This document shows, piece after piece, positions 1-6,289 of a stretch of 20,026 nucleotides of DNA. Source of the stretch: Cytophagaceae bacterium. GTDB taxonomy: Bacteria; Bacteroidota; Bacteroidia; Cytophagales; Flexibacteraceae. Location of the stretch: positions 1 through 20,026 of the forward strand of contig CANHWS010000028.1 of NCBI GenBank assembly GCA_947464365.1, read 5' to 3'. The number at the start of each line of letters is the position of its first letter. Within the stretch, counting starts at the first letter, position 1. The position numbers and the translations under genes are program-made. The notes under the pieces are model-generated. The model saw nothing but the letters and a program-made list of their open reading frames with translations. It was not told where the DNA came from and made no database searches.

Positions 1-33
1 GCGTCGTATGGCCCGTCTAGCCATGCTTGTACT

Positions 34-684
34 TTAGATTGAGTGGTGGTGTCCATGTTTTTTAAGGTGAGGTAAGAAAATCAAGTCACTTAGAGCGTAT
101 AGCCTCGCTGAAATACGACCAATAGGGATAGAAAGATAATTAGAATCTAAGCAATCACAACTAGCCAACGAATATTGATAAGGAAGATCATTTGGCTTGA
201 GAGAAAGGTAGCGCATTAGTAATTTAATAATCTCTGTAAATTTTATTTTATTCCAATTAACAAAATATGTAATAAAAATATCAGCATCGCGAATAACACA
301 TCTAACTACTCGTACCATTTCCTCTTTAAACCGATAACCACAGGTAAACTCTACAATCCGATGAAGATCAGACTTGCAAGCAAGAATTTTAGTTATCACC
401 GTACCAAGTGAAGATTTAGCATTAATCAGTTGCTCTGGCCAACAAGATGTATCCAATAAAACCCAATTGAAACATAGCACAGACATCGCCAGCTTCTTCA
501 CAGTTCCTGATTGACTGATTTTGTTGGCAATAGGCTTCATGCTCGCATTAAAAAGCTGGTCCATGATCATAAAGAAATGCTGGATTAGCCTGTGCGTCAG
601 TTTGGCCAAAGGCTGGTTCAGATTTAGGAAGTGCGCTAGACATGATGATACCAGTAGCCAACGATATAAAAGGATGGTAGGCAA
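34..684 (-). CDS. hypothetical protein, AT-rich reading frame (doubtful)
   Basis: I do not recognise this 216-codon frame. It opens with TTG at 684; ATG codons at 570 and 564 (residues 39 and 41) are more plausible starts and would give a protein of about 176-178 residues. The product would be rich in hydrophobic and basic residues with several scattered cysteines, and it ends in a His-rich tail (HGHHHSI). No catalytic motif or signal peptide is evident. The DNA is clearly more AT-rich than the rest of the window (33 G+C in 120 bases over 181-300). A stop-free run this long is unlikely by chance in such DNA, which is the main argument that it is or was coding. It lies directly downstream of the tRNA-Gly terminator on the same strand. 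It could equally be a decayed or horizontally acquired gene. A competing 31-codon frame starts with ATG at 643 and stops at 548. Confidence 0.3.
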   Translation of the reverse strand: MPTILLYRWLLVSSCLAHFLNLNQPLAKLTHRLIQHFFMIMDQLFNASMKPIANKISQSGTVKKLAMSVLCFNWVLLDTSCWPEQLINAKSSLGTVITKILACKSDLHRIVEFTCGYRFKEEMVRVVRCVIRDADIFITYFVNWNKIKFTEIIKLLMRYLSLKPNDLPYQYSLASCDCLDSNYLSIPIGRISARLYALSDLIFLPHLKKHGHHHSI

Positions 685-725
685 ATATACGCACTCAAGA
701 AATGCTGACAGTAGAGCGCTTAAAC

Positions 726-752
726 AAAAAAGACAGCCATTTCTGACTGTCC
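726..752 (-). terminator. rho-independent terminator of tRNA-Gly
   Basis: Read on the minus strand, an 8-bp stem GACAGTCA / TGGCTGTC (one G-T wobble) closes a GAAA loop at 732-751. It is followed at once by six T residues (731-726). It begins 14 bases after the encoded CCA end of the tRNA, so it most simply ends the tRNA transcript. Confidence 0.85.
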
Positions 753-764
753 TCTAGACTTAAC

Positions 765-840
765 TGGAGCGAAAGACGGGGTTCGAACCCGCGACCTCGA
801 CCTTGGCAAGGTCGCGCTCTACCAACTGAGCTACTTTCGC
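765..840 (-). tRNA. tRNA-Gly (anticodon GCC), CCA encoded
   Basis: The minus strand folds into a complete cloverleaf. The acceptor stem is GCGAAAG/CTTTCGC, the D arm is GCTC-AGTTGGTA-GAGC, and the anticodon stem CGACC/GGTCG closes loop TTGCCAA with anticodon GCC. The five-base variable loop is AGGTC. The T arm is GCGGG-TTCGAAC-CCCGT. The discriminator is T, usual for bacterial tRNA-Gly, and CCA is encoded (767-765). A promoter lies about 70 bases upstream and a hairpin terminator directly downstream, so it appears to be a single-tRNA transcription unit. Confidence 0.97.
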
Positions 841-1343
841 TTGGTGCCCCAAAGTAAAGTTGCAATACTTTTGGCTTCGTCTGCCAGCGTGTGTCGCTTT
901 TGGGACTGCAAACATAGTATATTGTCAGATACGATGTCAAGTACTTGACCAAAAAAAGTGTGATTTTTTTCTGGTCCCTGCCACCAGAACAACGCCAGGC
1001 ATAGCTAAATCGCTGTTTTTGAGCACGTTTTGAGGACTCGGACTTCATCAATATCTCCGCACCAACTGCAGGACTTCATTCTGGCTTGCGGAATAACTTG
1101 ACCTTGATCATCCTGGGCATCTAATTTTGCCCATCAAGGATTTTGCCATCCTGAATAGGCTAGCAAAAAACAAATCCCCCCCCCTAACGAGGTCAGGCTG
1201 AAAAAGCCAATACCAGAACCAAGCCAACCTAGATTACGCCTCTGGACCCAGCATTCTTATAAAATCTGGTTACCAATCCGCCACCTTTAGGGATCCTATC
1301 GCACTACCAGTAGCTCAAAGGCCTTACCTTTGGCAAAGGATCA
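841..1343. other. intergenic region between tRNA-Gly and sulfur module
   Basis: I see no convincing gene in these 500 bases. Besides the tRNA promoter, the stretch holds a bulged inverted repeat at 1102-1139: outer arms CCTTGAT / ATCAAGG (1102-1108, 1133-1139) and inner arms GGGCA / TGCCC (1115-1119, 1128-1132). It also has a run of nine C at 1176-1184. Just before the first gene of the module is the palindrome CCTTTGGCAAAGG (1327-1339), which overlaps TACCTTTG (1325-1332), a -7-like sequence with no TTG at the expected distance. Transcription of the module probably starts here, but no complete promoter is visible. Confidence 0.6.
909..940 (-). promoter_or_regulatory. Bacteroidota-type promoter for tRNA-Gly
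   Basis: On the minus strand TTG (940-938, continuing as TTGACA) is followed after 21 bases by TATGTTTG (916-909). This is an exact match to the TAnnTTTG -7 element with the accepted spacing from the -33 TTG. The tRNA 5' end lies 68 bases downstream, leaving a processed leader. A perfect 12-bp palindrome TCAAGTACTTGA (937-948) overlaps the -33 element and could be an operator. The promoter call rests on consensus match and position. Confidence 0.65.
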
Positions 1344-2756
1344 ATGCAAAGACCTACTCTTATGAACCACTACATCGAACAAATCTATACCAATTGCCTG
1401 GCACAGGCGAGCTACTACCTCGAAAGCGAAGGCGAGGTTGCCATAATAGACCCCATCCGGGAGCCAGATTATTATCTGCGGAAGGCAGCTGAACGCGGTG
1501 CTACGATAAAATACGTGCTAGAAACACATTTTCATGCTGATTTTGTCAGTGGGCATCAGGAGCTGGCAAGTGCAACTGGTGCTACCATCGTCTATGGACC
1601 TGAGGCCGTCAGCCAATATCCAATCCTGAACCTTGCTGATGATGAAAGCATTACCCTAGGTAAGCTCACAATCAAAGCCCTACATACACCAGGTCATACG
1701 CCCGAGTCGACTTGTTTTTTGGTTAGCGAACAGGCTGGTAAGTATGTAGCCCTTTTTAGTGGTGACACCCTTTTTGTTGGTGATGTCGGCCGACCTGATT
1801 TGCTCGATGGGGTCATCGTCAGCAAAGAGGACCAGCTCAAACGGCTCTACACTAGCCTCGAAAAGATCAAAGCCTTACCGGATGACCTCGTAGTCTATCC
1901 TGCCCACGGACCTGGCAGCATGTGTGGCAAGACGATCGGTACCGAAAAACAAACAACTATTGGCCAAGAGAAGGCGAATAACTATGCCCTTCAGCCAATG
2001 GATTTCGAGACTTTTTGCAAGACGATCCTAGAAGACCAACTACCAGCACCTCGCTACTTTGTCCAGAACGCCCTTATAAACCGTAAAGGTTACGAACCTC
2101 TGGATCAAGTTGTAGAACGTGGCACCCAAGCCCTTTCTGCTGATTCAGTAAAGCAGGCAATAGCCAGTGGTGCTGTGCTACTTGATTGCCGAACTGCCGA
2201 AGCGTTCTCTGCCGGATTTATTAAAGGTGCCATCAATGTTGGGCTAAGTGGCCAATTTGCGATTTGGGTCGGCACCCTATGGGATGTAACACAGCCGCTT
2301 GTGGTTGTCGCCGCAGAGGGGCAAGCCAAAGAGGCTATTACTAGGTTGGCTCGTGTAGGCTTTGATAGCGTGCTTGGCGTTGTCGGCATGCCGCAAAGCG
2401 AATGGAGCCAGCATTTTGAGCTAGATCACATCCCGAACATAAGCCCGGAAGCATTTATTACCCAAGCACAAGGGCATCCCCACCAAGTGTTGGACGTCCG
2501 TCGAGTTGCCGAGTATAATAAAGGGCACCTACCGGATGCTATAATATCCCCCTTGCGTGACCTAAGGCAGGGCCTCCTTAGCCTAGACAAAACACAACCT
2601 TGGCAAGTCCATTGTGCAGGCGGGTACCGGTCCATGATCGCTGCTTCTATGCTCAAGGCCAATGGCTTTGAGGACGTTAGCAACATTATTGGTGGCTATG
2701 GAGCGATTGTTGCTGCCACCAAATCCGCAGCAGAATCTGTCGAAAATCCCGCCTAA
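1344..2756 (+). CDS. persulfide dioxygenase-like MBL-fold / double rhodanese fusion
   Basis: Probably a cytoplasmic non-heme iron persulfide dioxygenase (ETHE1/CstB-like) that oxidises glutathione- or protein-type persulfides to sulfite and trades sulfane sulfur through rhodanese domains. The metallo-beta-lactamase fold spans about residues 7-215, with HFHADFVSGH (H62, H64, D66, H71), HTPGHTPES (H118), SGDTLFVGD (D141) and YPAHG (H188). These match the ETHE1 ligand pattern, although the His after Asp in classical HxHxDH is Phe here. Rhodanese domain 1 (about 260-360) has lost its active-site Cys (VVVAAEGQ). Domain 2 (about 375-465) keeps it in VHCAGGYRS (C424). An internal ATG at 1362 gives MNHYIEQIYTNCLAQ, which resembles family N-termini, and may be the true start. 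It is the first gene of a five-gene thiol/sulfur module. Family membership is firm; the exact substrate is inferred. Confidence 0.9.
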   Translation: MQRPTLMNHYIEQIYTNCLAQASYYLESEGEVAIIDPIREPDYYLRKAAERGATIKYVLETHFHADFVSGHQELASATGATIVYGPEAVSQYPILNLADDESITLGKLTIKALHTPGHTPESTCFLVSEQAGKYVALFSGDTLFVGDVGRPDLLDGVIVSKEDQLKRLYTSLEKIKALPDDLVVYPAHGPGSMCGKTIGTEKQTTIGQEKANNYALQPMDFETFCKTILEDQLPAPRYFVQNALINRKGYEPLDQVVERGTQALSADSVKQAIASGAVLLDCRTAEAFSAGFIKGAINVGLSGQFAIWVGTLWDVTQPLVVVAAEGQAKEAITRLARVGFDSVLGVVGMPQSEWSQHFELDHIPNISPEAFITQAQGHPHQVLDVRRVAEYNKGHLPDAIISPLRDLRQGLLSLDKTQPWQVHCAGGYRSMIAASMLKANGFEDVSNIIGGYGAIVAATKSAAESVENPA

Positions 2757-2839
2757 CTTCACAAGGCTTACTTTTACCTCTGGGTCAGCCCAGACTTAAT
2801 ATCGCCACCAGTTTCTCCCCCACCAACATCTTTAGTCAG

Positions 2840-3142
2840 ATGAAAGAAATCAGCACTACCGAAGCACAACACCTGCTCGAAAACTCCTCGGACCATTACC
2901 TACTCGATGTAAGGACCTCCGCTGAGTATCAGGAAGGCCATCTAGAAGGAACTTACCATATCGATATCTACGCCCCAGGATTCGAGGGTAGAGTCAAAGA
3001 GCTTCCAAAGGATAAACCATGGCTTGTGTATTGCCGATCTGGAGGCAGAAGCGCCACAGCCTGCCAAGTGATGGAGCCTTTAGGTTTTGACGCCACCAAT
3101 GTTACAGGTGGTATCACAGCATGGCGTGGCAAAGTCGTCTAG
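2840..3142 (+). CDS. single-domain rhodanese (sulfurtransferase)
   Basis: A 100-residue protein that is essentially one rhodanese domain, without signal peptide, hence cytoplasmic. It has the usual landmarks: YLLDVRTSAEYQEGHLEGTYHID in the CH2A-like part, active-site loop VYCRSGGRS with the nucleophile C65, and the terminal TGGITAWRG signature. Such proteins carry sulfane sulfur as a cysteine persulfide between donors (thiosulfate, polysulfide, other rhodaneses) and thiol acceptors. It starts 83 bases after the persulfide dioxygenase-like gene with no terminator between and is followed after 63 bases by the exported rhodanese-thioredoxin gene, so co-transcription is likely. It could be the sulfur donor to, or acceptor from, the upstream fusion enzyme. 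Confidence 0.92.
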   Translation: MKEISTTEAQHLLENSSDHYLLDVRTSAEYQEGHLEGTYHIDIYAPGFEGRVKELPKDKPWLVYCRSGGRSATACQVMEPLGFDATNVTGGITAWRGKVV

Positions 3143-3205
3143 CCATTCCGCCTATTAAGGTAAATCCGACCAAATTAGCACCCGACCAAACTTCCCCCGT
3201 CATTT

Positions 3206-3940
3206 ATGAAGAGATTCACGCAGTACTTAATGGCCACAACCATGGCCTTATTATTGGTTATCCAGGCCTGTAACAAAGCCGATGGACAAGCCGTCACACG
3301 TGTTGAGGCTGCATATGCAAAGGACCTACTTGCTAAGAACCCCAACATTCAGGTTCTAGACGTCAGGACTCCTGGCGAAGTAGCAAAGGGCCTTATTGCC
3401 GGAGCTGTGGTTTATGACTATAATGACAATAAGCTCCCTCTTGCCATCGCATCCCTAGACAAAACCAAACCTGTGCTGGTTTATTGTCTAGGTGGAGGCC
3501 GTAGTGCAAGTGCTGCCTCAGACCTCAAAAAGGCAGGATTCAGTACCGTTTATGACCTCAAGGGAGGAATATTGGCTTGGCAGGCTGCTGGCTTGCCACT
3601 TACAAGTACTGGTGCAGCTTCTCCTACCGCGGGTGCTGGTAATGCCTCAAAAGACCTCGAAGATTTACTGGCTGCAAAAAAGAACGTGCTAGTGGACTTC
3701 TATGCTCCTTGGTGTGGACCATGCAAAAAGATGGCCCCAACCCTCGAGGCACTTGCCAAAGCCAACCCTGATATCAAAATTCTGAAAGTGAACGTAGATG
3801 ATAATCAGGAACTGGCCAAGCTCTATGGCATTGAGGAAATCCCGACACTGATTAGCTTCAAAGACGGCAAGGTAGCCATGCGTTCTATAGGCCTCCAGTC
3901 CGAACAAGCAATTACAAAGCTCATCACTGACCTCAAGTAG
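3206..3940 (+). CDS. exported rhodanese-thioredoxin fusion lipoprotein
   Basis: A 244-residue two-domain protein. The N-terminus MKRF, a hydrophobic stretch (about 8-19) and IQAC (C22) followed by NKADGQ look like a lipoprotein signal, so the mature protein probably sits in the periplasm attached to a membrane. A rhodanese domain (about 30-132) has the active loop VYCLGGGRSAS (nucleophile C94) and ends in LKGGILAWQAAGLP. A Gly/Ala/Ser/Thr linker (about 133-148) leads to a thioredoxin domain (about 149-244) with APWCGPCKK (C170, C173) and the cis-Pro motif IPTL. Joining a persulfide carrier to a dithiol reductant suggests that sulfur bound on C94 is released or reduced by the neighbouring thioredoxin. 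The source of electrons in the periplasm is not evident; the next gene encodes a membrane protein with two cysteines that could matter. Domains are certain; lipidation and role are inferred. Confidence 0.9.
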   Translation: MKRFTQYLMATTMALLLVIQACNKADGQAVTRVEAAYAKDLLAKNPNIQVLDVRTPGEVAKGLIAGAVVYDYNDNKLPLAIASLDKTKPVLVYCLGGGRSASAASDLKKAGFSTVYDLKGGILAWQAAGLPLTSTGAASPTAGAGNASKDLEDLLAAKKNVLVDFYAPWCGPCKKMAPTLEALAKANPDIKILKVNVDDNQELAKLYGIEEIPTLISFKDGKVAMRSIGLQSEQAITKLITDLK

Positions 3941-3972
3941 AGCAATTATAAGCTAGACACTTTCAAACCTCG

Positions 3973-4176
3973 ATGCCCCAAATTGTTATGTTACCACGCC
4001 GCATTATCGTTTTTGGCATGGGCCTTGGCAGCCTAGCTGGCCTTGCCTACTGGTACTTTGTAGGCTGCGCCAGCGGCACCTGCCTGATAACTAGCAATTG
4101 GTACACCAGTATGGGATACGGCATCCTGATGGGTGGCCTTGCTGCTAGCATCTACCAACCCAAGCAATCATCATGA
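3973..4176 (+). CDS. DUF6132-like small membrane protein with CxxxxC loop
   Basis: A 67-residue protein with two predicted helices (about 11-30 and 45-61) joined by a loop containing GCASGTC (C32, C37) and ITSNWY. Basic residues at the N-terminus (LPRR) and a C-terminal Lys suggest both ends face the cytoplasm, placing the two cysteines on the periplasmic side. Short proteins with this GCxSGTC-ITS pattern occur in Bacteroidota and are grouped as DUF6132, of unknown function; the assignment is from memory of the pattern. It lies 32 bases after the exported rhodanese-thioredoxin gene, and its stop overlaps the start of the thioredoxin gene by four bases (ATGA), so translation of the two is probably coupled. 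The context suggests a role in moving sulfur or reducing power across the inner membrane, which is speculative. Confidence 0.8.
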   Translation: MPQIVMLPRRIIVFGMGLGSLAGLAYWYFVGCASGTCLITSNWYTSMGYGILMGGLAASIYQPKQSS

Positions 4177-4481
4177 GTAATTTCAAGGACTTGATCGATG
4201 GCGAAACACCAGTCTTGGTTGACTTTTTTGCCACTTGGTGCGGGCCATGCAAAGCAATGGCACCCGAGCTCGACAAACTTGCAAAAACCATGTCAACAGA
4301 CCTCAAAGTTATCAAGGTCGATGTGGATCGGAACCAAAGCGCAGCTTCTAAATACCAGATCAGAAGCGTCCCGACACTAATCCTGTTTGCAAAGGGTAAA
4401 ATCTTATGGCGGATCAGCGGGACCAAATCCGCGGCCGAGCTCAGCCGAATGATCAAGGAGGCCGTGGCTAAATCCAACTAG
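4173..4481 (+). CDS. thioredoxin
   Basis: A 102-residue thioredoxin with the full fold: LVDFFATWCGPCKAMAPEL with redox pair C23/C26, central VDVDRNQSAASKY, and the cis-Pro motif RSVPTLILF. There is no signal peptide, so it is cytoplasmic. The length is that of a standard thioredoxin. The start ATG overlaps the preceding stop in ATGA, tying its translation to the small membrane protein. It probably supplies dithiol electrons to the rhodaneses of this module rather than serving as the general cell thioredoxin, but the sequence alone cannot separate these roles. A 12-base palindrome TTTTGATCAAAA (4493-4504) lies just after the stop, and a long non-coding stretch follows, so this is probably the last gene of the module. 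Confidence 0.93.
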   Translation: MSNFKDLIDGETPVLVDFFATWCGPCKAMAPELDKLAKTMSTDLKVIKVDVDRNQSAASKYQIRSVPTLILFAKGKILWRISGTKSAAELSRMIKEAVAKSN

Positions 4482-4868
4482 AAACCTCTGCTTTTTGATC
4501 AAAACATTACGCCTAATATCTACCGATGTCAAGCCTTCCCTTTGCTCACGGGCCAATCACTTCCTCATCCTTAAGGTGCTAACCTAGTCTTACAAAAACA
4601 CAAAAAGCGGCGATTTAACCTCGTAATCTGAACATTTCCCTCCAATAATTGACCGCAACTAGGCATAATCTGGTAGAGTCGTGAGTTGGGTTGGCAGATT
4701 TTTTTGCTAAAAAATTTTACATTTTGCGGCATTTCCTTACATTTGACATTAGAAGTTCGTCAAAATCTTTTCCGACGAGCTTCACTATTACTTCGACTGA
4801 CAACTTATTTTGCTTCTGTTCGTCAACCAAAATAGAACCCAGTCCCAGCATCAGAGCTACTCAGATAC
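4482..4868. other. intergenic region between sulfur module and response regulator
   Basis: I see no credible gene in these 387 bases. Near its left end is the palindrome TTTTGATCAAAA (4493-4504), without the T-run expected of a terminator. The part from about 4700 to 4860 is AT-rich and contains TACATTTG (4738-4745), an exact -7-type match whose nearest TTG sequences (4704-4706 and 4724-4726) are wrongly spaced. Two partial direct repeats, GTTCGTCAAAAT and GTTCGTCAACCAAAAT, occur between about 4755 and 4833. The region probably carries the promoter of the response regulator and perhaps of the polysaccharide locus. Confidence 0.55.
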
Positions 4869-5261
4869 ATGTCGGCAACAGACAAGAAGTTAGTGTTACT
4901 GGTGGATGATGAAGTAGCCATGGTGTGGCTCCTTACCAATTATCTACGAGACAATTTTGACCTGATTACCAAAACGGATGGCGTAGAGGCCCTCCAATGG
5001 TTACAGGGTGGCAATATACCAGACATCATCGTCTCGGATATTAACATGCCAAACCTGAACGGCTACCAATTGCTAGAGCGACTCAAGGCCAATACTACTT
5101 GGGCCGAAATCCCAGTAATTGTCCTGTCAGCCAACGAAAAAACCTCAGAAAAAATAAAATGTTTTCAGCTGGGTGCCAGCGACTACCTAGTCAAGCCCTT
5201 CAACCCTGTGGAGCTCAAGGCACGTATGTGCATCACCCTAGGTCTTCCTCATCTGCTCTAA
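4869..5261 (+). CDS. stand-alone response regulator receiver protein
   Basis: A 130-residue CheY-type receiver with no output domain. Visible are the acidic pair D13/D14 (LVDDE), phosphoacceptor D57 in IIVSDINMPNLNGYQ, the switch Ser S87 in VIVLSANE, and the invariant Lys K109 in YLVKPFNPVELKAR. It should accept phosphate from a histidine kinase that is not in this window. Because it cannot bind DNA itself it would act by protein contact. It starts the stretch leading into the polysaccharide locus, 141 bases before the initiating sugar transferase, so it may control polysaccharide assembly or output. After ELKARM the last ten residues (CITLGLPHLL) depart from the usual end of the final helix; I see no alternative frame that restores it. 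Family call is firm; the link to the sugar transferase is inference from position. Confidence 0.92.
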   Translation: MSATDKKLVLLVDDEVAMVWLLTNYLRDNFDLITKTDGVEALQWLQGGNIPDIIVSDINMPNLNGYQLLERLKANTTWAEIPVIVLSANEKTSEKIKCFQLGASDYLVKPFNPVELKARMCITLGLPHLL

Positions 5262-5402
5262 AGAAAGCAATCCGTCTCCCGCTATCTCCTAACCTCCTCA
5301 AACAATCCTAGGAAACCAAAAGGAACCAAAAGCTTTTACTATCGACCAATTGCCTTTACATTAGGCCTATCTGACAACAACCTAGGCATTTTCTGATCAC
5401 CA

Positions 5403-6257
5403 ATGGCCGCAAAACCTAGCGACAAAACTTCGAAGCAAGCCACAAGCGCAGGTCATCCTACAGAGAAAGCGACCTTACAGCAAGTCGAGGCTGCCCTGCT
5501 CGAAAAAATGCGGGCTAGGGGTGTGCCATTCTGGAAACGCACCATCGACATCATTGGGTCAGGTTTTGCAATTATTTTATTGTCGCCAGTACTTGCTGTA
5601 ATTGCTTTGTTGCTTAAGCTAGAGTACCCCACGGCAGCCATTTTTTACTCTGCCAATCGCGTCGGACAGAACTACCGCATATTCCCGCTCTTTAAGTTCC
5701 GGTCTATGGTGCCAAATGCTGACGGGCTTATCGACAAGTTAGGGCACCTCAATATGTACCAAGGTGCTACCCAACCTCAGAACCTTTGCCAAGATTGCCT
5801 CCGGACTGGCAAAACCTGCAACGGCGAAAAGCTATTTTACGACAAAAAAATCGTCTGCGAGAACCTCTTTATCGAGCATAAAGGTTCCAAACAGGCATTC
5901 TTCAAAATCAAACGCGACCCAAGGATCACCCCTCTTGGTAACTTTATCCGGAACACCAGCCTGGACGAGTTGCCACAGTTGTTCAACATCTTGCGTGGCG
6001 ATATGTCTATTGTTGGCAACAGACCCCTTCCACTTAGCGAAGCCGAAAAACTAACCACAGACCGTAGCATCAAACGCTTTTTAGCACCTGCCGGCCTCAC
6101 TGGCTTATGGCAAGTGACCAAAAGAGGTCAGTCAAACGTCACCGAACAAGAGCGTGTTGACCTTGACAACGAGTACGCCGAAAACTTCTCTTTCATGCTT
6201 GACATGAAGATCATTTTTCTCACCATCCCGGCCATGTTGCAGAGCGAGTCTCAATAG
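5403..6257 (+). CDS. initiating sugar-phosphate transferase (bacterial sugar transferase family)
   Basis: A WcaJ/WbaP-type phosphoglycosyl transferase core that loads the first sugar phosphate on undecaprenyl phosphate at the inner membrane. At 284 residues it lacks the large N-terminal membrane domain of full-length WbaP. Family landmarks are FWKRTIDIIGS before a hydrophobic membrane segment (about 50-75), RVGQ and FKFRSM, then DPRITPLGNFIRNTSLDELPQ, LRGDMSIVGNRPLP and GLTGLWQV. A roughly 60-residue insertion follows KFRSM and contains four cysteines (C129, C132, C139, C152) in a CxxC-x6-C-x12-C pattern that could bind a metal; similar inserts are, from memory, common in Bacteroidota homologues. 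The first 40 residues are polar and probably disordered. It is the first enzyme of the polysaccharide locus. The specific sugar cannot be told. Confidence 0.93.
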   Translation: MAAKPSDKTSKQATSAGHPTEKATLQQVEAALLEKMRARGVPFWKRTIDIIGSGFAIILLSPVLAVIALLLKLEYPTAAIFYSANRVGQNYRIFPLFKFRSMVPNADGLIDKLGHLNMYQGATQPQNLCQDCLRTGKTCNGEKLFYDKKIVCENLFIEHKGSKQAFFKIKRDPRITPLGNFIRNTSLDELPQLFNILRGDMSIVGNRPLPLSEAEKLTTDRSIKRFLAPAGLTGLWQVTKRGQSNVTEQERVDLDNEYAENFSFMLDMKIIFLTIPAMLQSESQ

Positions 6258-6289
6258 CAACAGATGCCATATCCCGATCCTTACCTACC

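Noticed and set aside
548..643. 31-codon minus-strand frame starting MSSALPKSEPAFG
   Set aside because: Its composition looks somewhat protein-like, but it stops quickly and overlaps a longer frame. Nothing downstream in frame supports a broken gene.
521..757. Plus-strand frame of 78 codons near the left edge
   Set aside because: It overlaps the longer minus-strand frame and the tRNA terminator, with no promoter or protein features.
695..1051. Minus-strand frame of 118 codons across the tRNA
   Set aside because: It runs straight through a complete tRNA-Gly and its promoter, and its peptide has no protein-like features.
2779..2792. Hairpin CTGGG-TCAG-CCCAG after the first sulfur gene as terminator
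   Set aside because: The stem is short and no T run follows it.
4738..4745. TACATTTG as promoter of the response regulator
   Set aside because: It is an exact -7-type match, but no TTG lies 19-21 bases upstream, and such 6-base matches are expected by chance several times in 20 kb.
4691..4909. 72-codon plus-strand frame before the response regulator
   Set aside because: It starts with TTG in AT-rich non-coding DNA and overlaps the true ATG start of the receiver protein in another frame.
5099..5311. Frameshifted continuation of the receiver protein into an output domain
   Set aside because: The alternative frame beyond K109 gives no recognisable helix-turn-helix or other domain and ends within 50 residues.
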